DNA of 10,958 nucleotides from an uncultured Clostridia bacterium. GTDB taxonomy: Bacteria > Bacillota > Clostridia > Lachnospirales > Lachnospiraceae. Positions 1-6,272 of the stretch are shown here, in pieces. The notes beneath the pieces are model-generated. The model saw only the letters and a list, made by a program, of their open reading frames with translations, had not been told where the DNA came from and did not search any database. Numbering within the stretch: the stretch's first letter is position 1; every line of letters begins with the position of its first letter. The stretch covers positions 1 to 10,958 of the forward strand of contig CAMWWR010000026.1 of assembly GCA_947178045.1 (NCBI GenBank), given 5' to 3'. The position numbers and the translations under genes are program-made.

Positions 1-79
1 CCTCTGCACTGTCCTCCCCTGCTCTTATAGCAGGAATATTCTCCTGATCCTCCATCCGCTCTTTCTTCTTTTCCTCCAT
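1..79 (-). CDS. Start of a further tail gene, possibly tail assembly chaperone (partial)
   Basis: An open frame starts with ATG at 79-77 and runs without a stop to the window edge, giving 26 codons. It begins MEEKKKERMEDQENIPAIRA and is strongly charged. Its ATG shares one base with the TGA of the tube gene (TGATG), a typical coupled stop-start, and a GAGGG stretch about 10 bases upstream can serve as ribosome binding site. A second in-frame ATG lies at 55-53 but has a weaker upstream site. In P2- and Mu-like contractile-tail phages the gene after the tube encodes the tail assembly chaperone, which coats the tape measure during tail assembly. The assignment rests on position alone, because too little sequence is visible to recognise a family. 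Confidence 0.55.
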   Translation of the reverse strand, partial: MEEKKKERMEDQENIPAIRAGEDSAE

Positions 80-606
80 CAGCTATATGCCCTCACTTTC
101 TCCAGAAGATCCCTGCCGTTCACGACAAAGACCGAATTCAATTTGTCATACTCCAGCTTTGTTGCCCCGCCCACCTCAATCAGAATGTACAGGAGTTCCA
201 GCGTGACGCTCGCCTCCATCTGCTTGCCGAGCTCATATTTGCCGGGTGTAAAGCTTTTCAGCCGCCCCCGCTCCACAATCCTCATTCCTTTATAATCAAG
301 CGCACCCGTCGACTTTACCGTTGACTGAGCCGCCGCCCGGAAGGTCAGATCGACCAGCTCGGACGGGTTCATCAGTGAAAAAATATCCTCATCCAGAATG
401 CGGAACGGAATCTCCTGCGAAATCGACGAATAAAATCCGGGAATACTCGGCTCATAAGTTCCGAGAATCCCTGCGCCTCCGATCTCCTCCGTGAGCGCAT
501 CAAGATTCGGAAGCGTGACCGAGCCGGTAATCCCGACAAGTATGTTCCCGTTATGATATGCATTGAAATTATTGATGACCTCGGGCACATTCGTAATTGC
601 TCCCAT
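79..606 (-). CDS. Major tail tube protein (P2 FII-like)
   Basis: This 175-residue protein matches the contractile-phage tail tube family (P2 gpFII, Phage_tube) in length, in its position directly after the sheath and in sequence character. It starts MGAITNVPEVINNFNAY, has the LPNLDALTEEIGGAGILGTYE segment near residues 32-52, and alternates beta-strand-like stretches to the end. The protein polymerises into the inner tube through which DNA leaves the particle. The ATG at 606-604 follows a GAGGAG ribosome binding site. A 40-base spacer with a small hairpin separates it from the sheath gene, the longest gap in the cluster. Its TGA overlaps the ATG of the next gene by one base. The assignment is firm from family resemblance and context. 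Confidence 0.93.
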   Translation of the reverse strand: MGAITNVPEVINNFNAYHNGNILVGITGSVTLPNLDALTEEIGGAGILGTYEPSIPGFYSSISQEIPFRILDEDIFSLMNPSELVDLTFRAAAQSTVKSTGALDYKGMRIVERGRLKSFTPGKYELGKQMEASVTLELLYILIEVGGATKLEYDKLNSVFVVNGRDLLEKVRAYS

Positions 607-621
607 TTCTCCTCTCTTTCC

Positions 622-635
622 GCCGTGTAAACGGC
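622..635 (-). other. Small inverted repeat in the sheath-tube spacer
   Basis: A perfect 5-bp inverted repeat (GCCGT / ACGGC) with a 4-base loop lies in the 40-base spacer between the sheath stop and the tube start, just before the tube ribosome binding site. On the transcript it would read GCCGT-UUAC-ACGGC. No run of U follows, so it does not look like an intrinsic terminator. It could be an mRNA processing or stability element for the highly expressed tube gene, or chance. A stem this short carries little weight alone. Confidence 0.3.
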
Positions 636-646
636 ATGTATTCCTT

Positions 647-2083
647 TCAGCCCTCGCCTCCCAGCGCAGCCTCGATCATTGCCGGATCAAACTCCAGTAC
701 ATTCAGGATATCTTCCGCCGGAGTATACGGCGCAAGATACTGCCGGAAGACAATCCTTCCATTTATGACATTGCCGATCGGATTATCCTCCCTGCTGTAA
801 ACCATCCGGATCCCGGCACACTTCCCCATGGATACCAGACTGTTTCCCCGCACATTCTCCGAATCCACAATGGACTCGATCAGGCGGTAATTGGCCGGAT
901 TATCCACCTTCTCCATATAGGTCGTGATAAAGCTGTTTCCCCACCATGAAAAGAACCGCCGGCAGGAAATCCACCGGTCTTTCGGGTCCTTCGTGTCCGG
1001 GTATGCCGCCGTATTGTTGCCCCAGGCCTTGAAGCCGTTCATGTTCAGGGCGGTCACAATGCCGGCCCCGTTCAGCTCATTCGCCTGGTTGATGTCCAGC
1101 GTGACCTCCGTTCCGCCCTTAAGTACAGCCGCGCTCACCCGGATTGCCCGGTTGGACGGGGAAAGGTTCGGGACATTGTCATTGTTGTAATCTGTATAGC
1201 AGGCCATCGAGGCATAAACCGCAGAAAAAGCCATAGCCTTGCCCGCGTACTTAACCATAGGCCAGACACAGATCGTATGCTCGCTGGCATAGCCGCTTTC
1301 GATCTTTACATCTGCGACCTCGGTGTACTTCTTTGCCTTCTCTGTGTCAATGTCAAGGATGCACTCGCACTTGAACATCCCATTTACATCTGTACATTTT
1401 TCTGCAAGGGCAAGACCGACCTTCGGATCATGCGACCATCCCGGCGCAAGCAGCAGCGAAGGCGTGAGCGAAAACTCCGGATAAACCCGGCGCACAAGCT
1501 CCGTGCCGGTCTCCGCGCCGGTAGCAGCATCATACGAGCCCATAACATTTTCCGGCGTCACCATGGAAGGATCAATCCTGCTGCCGGAAATCGTAACAGC
1601 AGAAACTCCGTCGGCAAGAACCGTGATCACCGCATAGCCATTATCGTTGAACGACACGGTATAATCCTTTCCGTCCTCCAGCACCGAATCCTCATGCCGG
1701 ATCACAAGCTCCTTTCTCAGAATACCGCACTGTTCTGCGATTGCCTGGCCGCAGATTACAGGCAGCGTCTCCGTATACTCGGTTCGGTGGACTGCCGGAT
1801 CCAGAACATTGCAGAACACAACCGGCCCCACTCCGAATATCTTAAAAAAAGCATCCATCGCCTGACAAAGCGTATAACTTGCATAATCCTCCGAGTATCC
1901 GAGCGCTTCCCTCGCCTCTGCAAAGGTATTGCAAAGGAATAGCCGATTGGCCGCATTCTCCGGATTCGCCGCAAGATTAACTGGAGCCGTTCCGAAAACA
2001 ACTGGCACGCTGGCTTCATTTCTGACGGGTGTCGGTACGCTGGTCGGATTCTCCTGAATCCTTATTCCGTGCATATAAGCCAT
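647..2083 (-). CDS. Tail sheath protein (contractile tail)
   Basis: This protein of about 478 residues belongs to the phage tail sheath family (Phage_sheath_1), the contractile sleeve around the tail tube. Typical features are the early PVVFGTAPVN and FLCNTFAEAREALG segments and a conserved C-terminal part. That part contains RRFFSWWGNSFITTY, the NYRLIESIVDSENVRGNSL stretch and a final domain with DNPIGNVINGRIVFRQYLAP. I chose the ATG at 2083-2081 because the AGGGAGG site lies about 8 bases upstream of it. The in-frame ATG at 2089-2087 is only 2 bases from that site, although it would give an ATGA overlap with the preceding stop. The neighbouring downstream tube gene confirms a myovirus-type tail. 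Confidence 0.93.
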   Translation of the reverse strand: MAYMHGIRIQENPTSVPTPVRNEASVPVVFGTAPVNLAANPENAANRLFLCNTFAEAREALGYSEDYASYTLCQAMDAFFKIFGVGPVVFCNVLDPAVHRTEYTETLPVICGQAIAEQCGILRKELVIRHEDSVLEDGKDYTVSFNDNGYAVITVLADGVSAVTISGSRIDPSMVTPENVMGSYDAATGAETGTELVRRVYPEFSLTPSLLLAPGWSHDPKVGLALAEKCTDVNGMFKCECILDIDTEKAKKYTEVADVKIESGYASEHTICVWPMVKYAGKAMAFSAVYASMACYTDYNNDNVPNLSPSNRAIRVSAAVLKGGTEVTLDINQANELNGAGIVTALNMNGFKAWGNNTAAYPDTKDPKDRWISCRRFFSWWGNSFITTYMEKVDNPANYRLIESIVDSENVRGNSLVSMGKCAGIRMVYSREDNPIGNVINGRIVFRQYLAPYTPAEDILNVLEFDPAMIEAALGGEG

Positions 2084-2085
2084 CT

Positions 2086-2472
2086 TCATATCCTCCCTGT
2101 ATTCTGCCCGCCGGGATGCGCCGCGTTAAAATGTTCCGCCACCTGGGCATAAACCGCTCCCAGCGCACTCTGTTTCTTTCCGAGCTCCGTAACTGCCTCC
2201 GGCATCCGGTCTGTCTCAACAAAAAGCCGTTCCATTACAGGCAGCTCCGCAATGCATTCCGTCGCCCTTTTCGGAAGCACGCCGTCCTTGAACACCGTGC
2301 CATGCCTCACCACCCCCGTGATCGTGGGGCCGAGATACATCCGGTCACCCCTTTTCCCCAGCGCTCTGCCCGGCACAGCCGCCGCAACAGACTCACCAGT
2401 CTCCGCGGCAGAAGCCGCAACAAACGCAGCGGACGCTTCTGCTGCTTCTGCTGCATTGTTCTTCGTCCTCAT
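2086..2472 (-). CDS. Alanine-rich phage protein of unknown function between tail terminator and sheath
   Basis: This 128-residue product is not assigned to a named family. Residues 7-35 are very rich in Ala with some Glu and Ser (AAEAAEASAAFVAASAAETG) and look like a low-complexity or helical extension. Residues 45-113 look like a compact domain, with MYLGPTITGVVRHGTVFKDG and VMERLFVETDRM, followed by a helical end. The ATG at 2472-2470 overlaps the preceding TGA (ATGA) and has GGGAGG about 10 bases upstream. An internal ATG at 2340-2338 also has an AAGGGG site at good spacing and would give the 84-residue core alone. In Mu a small protein (gp38) sits at the same place between terminator and sheath, but I see no clear sequence match. 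A structural or assembly role is inferred from position only. Confidence 0.75.
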   Translation of the reverse strand: MRTKNNAAEAAEASAAFVAASAAETGESVAAAVPGRALGKRGDRMYLGPTITGVVRHGTVFKDGVLPKRATECIAELPVMERLFVETDRMPEAVTELGKKQSALGAVYAQVAEHFNAAHPGGQNTGRI

Positions 2473-2936
2473 GCAAAATAATCCTCCCTTCTGACTGCCG
2501 CAATGCGGAATTTTATATGGCATGCTCCAAACGTATACGGATAATATGTATCATTCTGGATCGCCCATTTGAAATCTCCCGCGTATACAGCCTTCCTGTT
2601 TAAATCCGGATTCTCATGGAATCTCTGATAGATTTTTTGGATAATGTTCATCACATCCCTGTGCCCCTGCGCATCCAGCGCATCATCCCATATTCCTACA
2701 ATAACAACAATACTGACGGTATTGAAGCTTTCCCTCGTCCCGTCGTCCTCCCCGCTGTCCAGGCGGACAATGAGATAGGGAACCGGATCGTCCTCATCCT
2801 CCGTTTCATTGACGGGAATGTTCTGCGCAAATACATGAATGGGAATATACTCTCCTTCCGGTGTCCTGTAAGTACAGCCGGAGAGAAGCCGGCCCATTTC
2901 ACACACCAGCTCGTCCTGCAGCTCAAGCGGCGTCAT
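2469..2936 (-). CDS. Tail terminator-like protein (gpU / Mu gp37 position)
   Basis: This 155-residue protein lies between the gpZ-like gene and the sheath region, the slot of lambda gpU or Mu gp37. Those proteins cap the growing tail and form the head-proximal joining ring. It has an N-terminal helix, an acidic loop at residues 44-50 (ETEDEDD), then PVPYLIVRLDSGEDDG and the SIVVIVGIWDDA strand. A helical segment follows at residues 93-108 (RDVMNIIQKIYQRF), and then YYPYTFGACHIKF. The alternation of strands with one central helix fits the terminator fold. The ATG at 2936-2934 has GGGGAGG with a rather short 4-base spacing. The stop overlaps the next gene as ATGA. The role is inferred from position and overall pattern; the exact family was not checked. 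Confidence 0.75.
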   Translation of the reverse strand: MTPLELQDELVCEMGRLLSGCTYRTPEGEYIPIHVFAQNIPVNETEDEDDPVPYLIVRLDSGEDDGTRESFNTVSIVVIVGIWDDALDAQGHRDVMNIIQKIYQRFHENPDLNRKAVYAGDFKWAIQNDTYYPYTFGACHIKFRIAAVRREDYFA

Positions 2937-2963
2937 AAAAACCTCCCCGGGAGCCGCTGCTCC

Positions 2964-3590
2964 CTATTTTAAAAACCGGTGAATCTGCTCCTGGATATTC
3001 TGCTGAAGCAGATCATAAATCTGCGGCTCGACCACGCCGTAAACCCCTTTCTCATTTCCCAGCATATTCGGGACGGACGGCGCGAATAAGGTCTTCACAA
3101 ATTCCTTATCCGGATTCTTCTTCATCCTCCTGTCCGGCCTGCGCTGCGCCAGTGTTTTGTGCCCGCTCTTATACTTCACCACAAACGCCCGGTACGGATC
3201 CTCGCCGCCTGCCGCATTCTGCTTCAAGGCAATGTTCCGGTAGGATGCTCCCCGCCTGCTGTGCGCACTGTAGCCTCCCGGAACTCCGCCGCCCCTGACA
3301 TACCTCCGCGGATTCACCATAAAGTTATACAGCTCATTTACCCGCCCTTTTGATGTCACCGTCGCAGTCAGCTTTCTCAGCGTCGCCTTATCCAGCGACA
3401 TGGTCTTTGCTATCCGGGAGGGCTGGCTGATCTGATATTCCCTGTTGGCCTCCTCTGTAAGGAGTGTAACGGTCTGCTTTGCCGTGGCATTGATCGCCGC
3501 CCGGAGCACATACCCCGACTTATCCCTTGCCATGCCGAGCGCGGATTCCATCTTCGTCAGGTCCTGCATATCAACCCGAAAATGTATCAT
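2964..3590 (-). CDS. gpZ-like minor tail / tail-completion protein
   Basis: This 208-residue basic protein resembles the minor tail protein Z family (lambda gpZ), which acts when tails are completed and joined to heads. Typical features are the N-terminal amphipathic segment with YVLRAAINATAKQTVTLL (residues 27-44), a basic and glycine-rich middle (NPRRYVRGGGVPGGYSAHSR) and a C-terminal helix ending QNIQEQIHRFLK. Its position after the gpFII-type gene and before the terminator is the same as in lambda. The ATG at 3590-3588 uses a GGAGGG site located inside the last codons of the upstream gene, with only 3 bases between the two reading frames. This points to translational coupling. Confidence 0.82.
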   Translation of the reverse strand: MIHFRVDMQDLTKMESALGMARDKSGYVLRAAINATAKQTVTLLTEEANREYQISQPSRIAKTMSLDKATLRKLTATVTSKGRVNELYNFMVNPRRYVRGGGVPGGYSAHSRRGASYRNIALKQNAAGGEDPYRAFVVKYKSGHKTLAQRRPDRRMKKNPDKEFVKTLFAPSVPNMLGNEKGVYGVVEPQIYDLLQQNIQEQIHRFLK

Positions 3591-3593
3591 GCC

Positions 3594-3941
3594 TTATTTC
3601 CCTCCGGTTCTGTTTGCCTCCAGACAGAGCGAATAGATTCCATCCTCATCAATGGCATCGGAAATGGTATATTTCTTGCCGTCAAAATCGATCACTCTCC
3701 CGACCGCCGGGAGCTTTCCGAATTCCTCTGCCCTGACATAGATCAGCAGCTCCTTAATGTAAATTCCATCCGCATACAGACCTCTCTGTCTGTACTGATT
3801 GCGCTTCTCGCGCTCGATCATCTCATTGCTGTCGATCTGCACCGCCATTTTCACGCCGTTCACTGTATGGATGTCGGAAAATTCATCCAGATTCATGAAA
3901 ATGGTACGGTTATCCTGCGCGATCTGCTCCTTGAATGTCAT
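3594..3941 (-). CDS. Head-tail joining protein (gpFII / Gifsy-2-type family)
   Basis: This 115-residue protein has the features of the small head-tail connector family known from lambda-like and Gifsy-2-like prophages. It starts MTFKEQIAQDNRTIFMNLDE, continues with HTVNGVKMAVQIDSNEM, and ends with KLPAVGRVIDFDGKKYTI and a final strand (GIYSLCLEANR). The first segment is thought to be a flexible arm and the rest a beta barrel that docks on the head. The open frame extends further upstream, but the ATG at 3941-3939 is chosen because GAGGAGG lies just before it and it overlaps the preceding TGA as ATGA. It sits between the gpFI-position gene and the gpZ-like gene, exactly as FII does in lambda. 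Confidence 0.82.
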   Translation of the reverse strand: MTFKEQIAQDNRTIFMNLDEFSDIHTVNGVKMAVQIDSNEMIEREKRNQYRQRGLYADGIYIKELLIYVRAEEFGKLPAVGRVIDFDGKKYTISDAIDEDGIYSLCLEANRTGGK

Positions 3942-4402
3942 ATCGCCTCCTCGGAAACCGCCTGCCCCGGTTGTCCCTGCTCTGTTGTTGTCGGTCTTGC
4001 CCCCTGGACTTCCCCGGTATCGGATGACGGGGCAGGAATCCAGACAGCCGTCCCGGCGGCAATCCATGCCTCCACCATAGCCGGATCATTGGCCGGCAGC
4101 GCCTCACCGACCTTATACTGCCTCGACAGATAAAGGATGGGATAAACCGCCGTAAGGATTTTACCGGCAGCATTGCTTTTCGTTTCCTGCTCCTGATCTG
4201 CGCTGTCACCGCCGTTCTCTGTTCCAGGGCTTTCGCTGTTGCCGGTACGATCGTCTTCTGTCCCCTTGCCTTCATCGTTGTCGGCATTGTCAGTGTTATC
4301 CGGCTCCGACGCCCTATCCACAGCATCACTCTGCGCACTCGATATCCCTTTCATCTGCCCGTCGTCGTCACTTGGTACGGAAACCGTCCTCTTTTTCTGC
4401 AT
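3938..4402 (-). CDS. Acidic, partly disordered head protein in the gpFI position
   Basis: This 154-residue protein has three parts. Residues 1-10 are basic (MQKKRTVSVP). Residues 11-78 form a low-complexity tract rich in Asp, Glu, Asn, Ser, Thr and Gly that must be disordered. Residues 80-122 form a small hydrophobic domain (YPILYLSRQYKVGEALPAND, then MVEAWIAAGTAVWIP). A second polar tail rich in Gln, Thr and Glu ends the protein. The ATG at 4402-4400 has AAGGAGG at ideal spacing, so this is a real gene and not a shadow. It lies between the capsid and decoration genes and the gpFII-type gene. In lambda that slot holds gpFI, an acidic and partly disordered helper of DNA packaging. Similarity of function is inferred from position and architecture, not sequence identity. 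Confidence 0.72.
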   Translation of the reverse strand: MQKKRTVSVPSDDDGQMKGISSAQSDAVDRASEPDNTDNADNDEGKGTEDDRTGNSESPGTENGGDSADQEQETKSNAAGKILTAVYPILYLSRQYKVGEALPANDPAMVEAWIAAGTAVWIPAPSSDTGEVQGARPTTTEQGQPGQAVSEEAI

Positions 4403-4412
4403 GACTTCCTCC

Positions 4413-4742
4413 TTATCCCGGCAGCTTCACAAGAATCACTTCATCCTCCGCGGCCGCCGTCCTTGCTGCGTATCCTGCGGGAACAGCATCTGCTTTCGTA
4501 TCCGTGATACCGGTTCCGTCAAAATAGACCGCTGCCCCCATCTTGATCTCTGCCCTGCCTGTCTTTGCGATCTCATACACTCCCGCCATATAAAGACTCC
4601 CCGTCTCTCCGGGATTGATCGAAGTTCCGGCGACGCCGATCCTCCCCTCAAGGGGGATGATCGTATTCGCTTCAATGACCGCCGTCGTCTCATTTACATA
4701 GTCAAGGCTCTCGCCCTTCTGCCAATATACTGCCCTTGCCAT
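4413..4742 (-). CDS. Capsid decoration protein (DUF2190-like)
   Basis: This 109-residue protein resembles the DUF2190 family of phage capsid cement or decoration proteins. It carries ARAVYWQKGESLDYVNETTA at the N-terminus, then IEANTIIPLEGRIGVAGT, residues with NPGETGSLYMAGVYEIAKT, an AVYFDGTG strand and a final strand EVILVKLPG. The pattern of short beta strands separated by Gly and Pro is usual for the family, which binds the outside of the mature head and stabilises it, like lambda gpD. The frame is open back to the capsid stop through a TTG, but the ATG at 4742-4740 is chosen because AAGGAGGGG precedes it at normal spacing. It follows the capsid gene by 21 bases. In lambda the decoration gene comes before the capsid gene, so the order is swapped here. 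Confidence 0.85.
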   Translation of the reverse strand: MARAVYWQKGESLDYVNETTAVIEANTIIPLEGRIGVAGTSINPGETGSLYMAGVYEIAKTGRAEIKMGAAVYFDGTGITDTKADAVPAGYAARTAAAEDEVILVKLPG

Positions 4743-4763
4743 TTTCTTCCCCTCCTTCGCCAA

Positions 4764-6272
4764 TTATGCCAGCGGGCTGCTGATCACAGTACCCGGATTT
4801 TTGATCGCTCCCCTGAAATCCATCACGGAGATTCCCCAGTCGAGGTAAATATCCCATACAAAGCCCAAGGTGCCCGGCGTTTCCATCCTGCGGATGGTCG
4901 GGATTTCCTGCCCGTTCAGGTAATCCACCTCGATAAAATCCGTATCATCCGCTGCGCCGAGCAGGAACCACGGCATCACCTTCCCAAAACCGCCGCAAAG
5001 CGCGTTAAAGGTCGGCTCCTCGATGATCTCGATCTGTTCGCGGTAGCGGTACAGCGGATTGACGGCCTGCGTATTGTCCGAGGTGCTGATCGTCGGGCTG
5101 TAAAACATCGTATACATGTCAAACGCATACCCGACCGGTACAAGAATCTTCGCCGGGCGGACAATGATCGCCTCGCCGAATTCGTCCTTCTGCGTCTGCA
5201 GCGCCATAATCATAATCTGCATGGAAGCCTGCGTGATGCCGGTCCCGGTGAGCACCAGGTTGCCGTGCGCCGCGGAAAAAAGCGGAGTTCCGTCATAGAT
5301 GGCCGGATTATTCACCATGATCTGGCAGCACTGCTTATTGATGGTCTTCCGCGCGCTTGCCGCATAGCGGGCAGGAATCCTTGTCACCAGATCGATGTCA
5401 TCATTGATAAACGCCTGGCGGGTAAGCGTGAACTGCCGGCCGTAGGTTTTCAGCCTTCTTGTCGGGCGCTTTGCATCCCCCGGAACATCCGCTTTCAGCT
5501 CGCCGCCCTCCGGCACTTCCAAAAACTCTCCCGCCGGGCCTGCCAGATAATAATTGTCCGCTGTCTTAAAGTCCTTCAGGCTCCCCTTCTTTGTCCAGCG
5601 GTCAAAGGTGACGGCAACCTTTTTATGTCCTTCCACATACGCCTTGTTGATTGCGTTGTCCAGAATGGCAGGAAACGCCGCCGTCGGATTAAAAAACTGG
5701 CGGGATACAAGGCTGTAGATTTCTTCCGAGGAACGGCGGTTGAGCCCTGTCTGTCCCTCCGCTGTAAGACTCTCGATCGCCATGTCGCGCAGCGACATCC
5801 CCATCAGCTCCCGCGCACCCTCCGCCGGGCTCGTGACCTCAATTCCGGCGCGCATGACCAGCGCATCCCCTGCAGCTGCCCGGAATTTGTCGGCTGCGTC
5901 CGCGGTCACATCCGCGCGGCCGCCCTGAGGAATCGGTTTTCTCTTCTCCATCAGGCGCTTCATTACCTCTTCTCTTGCCCTCTCTACGGAATGCCCTCCG
6001 TCCACGAACTCCCTTGCATCCATTCCGAAATGGCTGCACATTGTTTCGATCTCGCGGATTCTGCTGCGCTCTGCCGCGCGGATGCTCTGGGAATCCCCGC
6101 CTGCCGGCGGCTCCGGATTGCCGCCTTCTTTGCCGCCTGCTGCCAGCTCCGTTTCGATCTGCCTCTGAAGGCTGTCAAACTCCTCCTGCTCCTCTGCCGT
6201 GAGCTCCCTGCCGGCAGTCTTCGCCGCATTCAGAAGCTCCTGCTGTCTCTGAATCATCTGTTTGAGACTCAT
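4764..6272 (-). CDS. Major capsid protein with N-terminal scaffold-like region
   Basis: This 502-residue protein forms the head shell. Residues 1-45 are a charged coiled-coil-like helix (MSLKQMIQRQQELLNAAKTA, then EEQEEFDSLQRQIE), as in the delta domain of HK97-type capsids. Residues 46-65 are a Gly/Pro linker. Residues 66-175 form a further helical region (RIREIETMCSHFGMDAREFV). The shell domain runs from about residue 180, with RRSSEEIYSLVSRQFFNPTA, TYGRQFTLTRQAFINDD, LFSAAHGNLV (like Mu gpT) and a well-conserved end (IEVDYLNGQEIPTIRRMET, DIYLDWGISVMDFRGAIKNP). The N-terminal region is probably removed by the protease encoded just upstream. The ATG at 6272 overlaps the protease stop (ATGA) and has AAGGAGGG upstream. 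Assignment as capsid is firm; the cleavage site is not visible. Confidence 0.93.
   Translation of the reverse strand: MSLKQMIQRQQELLNAAKTAGRELTAEEQEEFDSLQRQIETELAAGGKEGGNPEPPAGGDSQSIRAAERSRIREIETMCSHFGMDAREFVDGGHSVERAREEVMKRLMEKRKPIPQGGRADVTADAADKFRAAAGDALVMRAGIEVTSPAEGARELMGMSLRDMAIESLTAEGQTGLNRRSSEEIYSLVSRQFFNPTAAFPAILDNAINKAYVEGHKKVAVTFDRWTKKGSLKDFKTADNYYLAGPAGEFLEVPEGGELKADVPGDAKRPTRRLKTYGRQFTLTRQAFINDDIDLVTRIPARYAASARKTINKQCCQIMVNNPAIYDGTPLFSAAHGNLVLTGTGITQASMQIMIMALQTQKDEFGEAIIVRPAKILVPVGYAFDMYTMFYSPTISTSDNTQAVNPLYRYREQIEIIEEPTFNALCGGFGKVMPWFLLGAADDTDFIEVDYLNGQEIPTIRRMETPGTLGFVWDIYLDWGISVMDFRGAIKNPGTVISSPLA

Noticed and set aside
1756..2019. Minus-strand 87-codon frame inside the sheath gene
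   Set aside because: It is an Arg-rich shadow frame without ribosome site or domain. The sheath frame covers the whole stretch.
3942..4067. An upstream extension of the gpFII-type protein
   Set aside because: The added residues are the out-of-frame reading of the acidic-protein gene. The ATG at 3941 has GAGGAGG just before it, an ATGA junction, and matches the expected start of the family.
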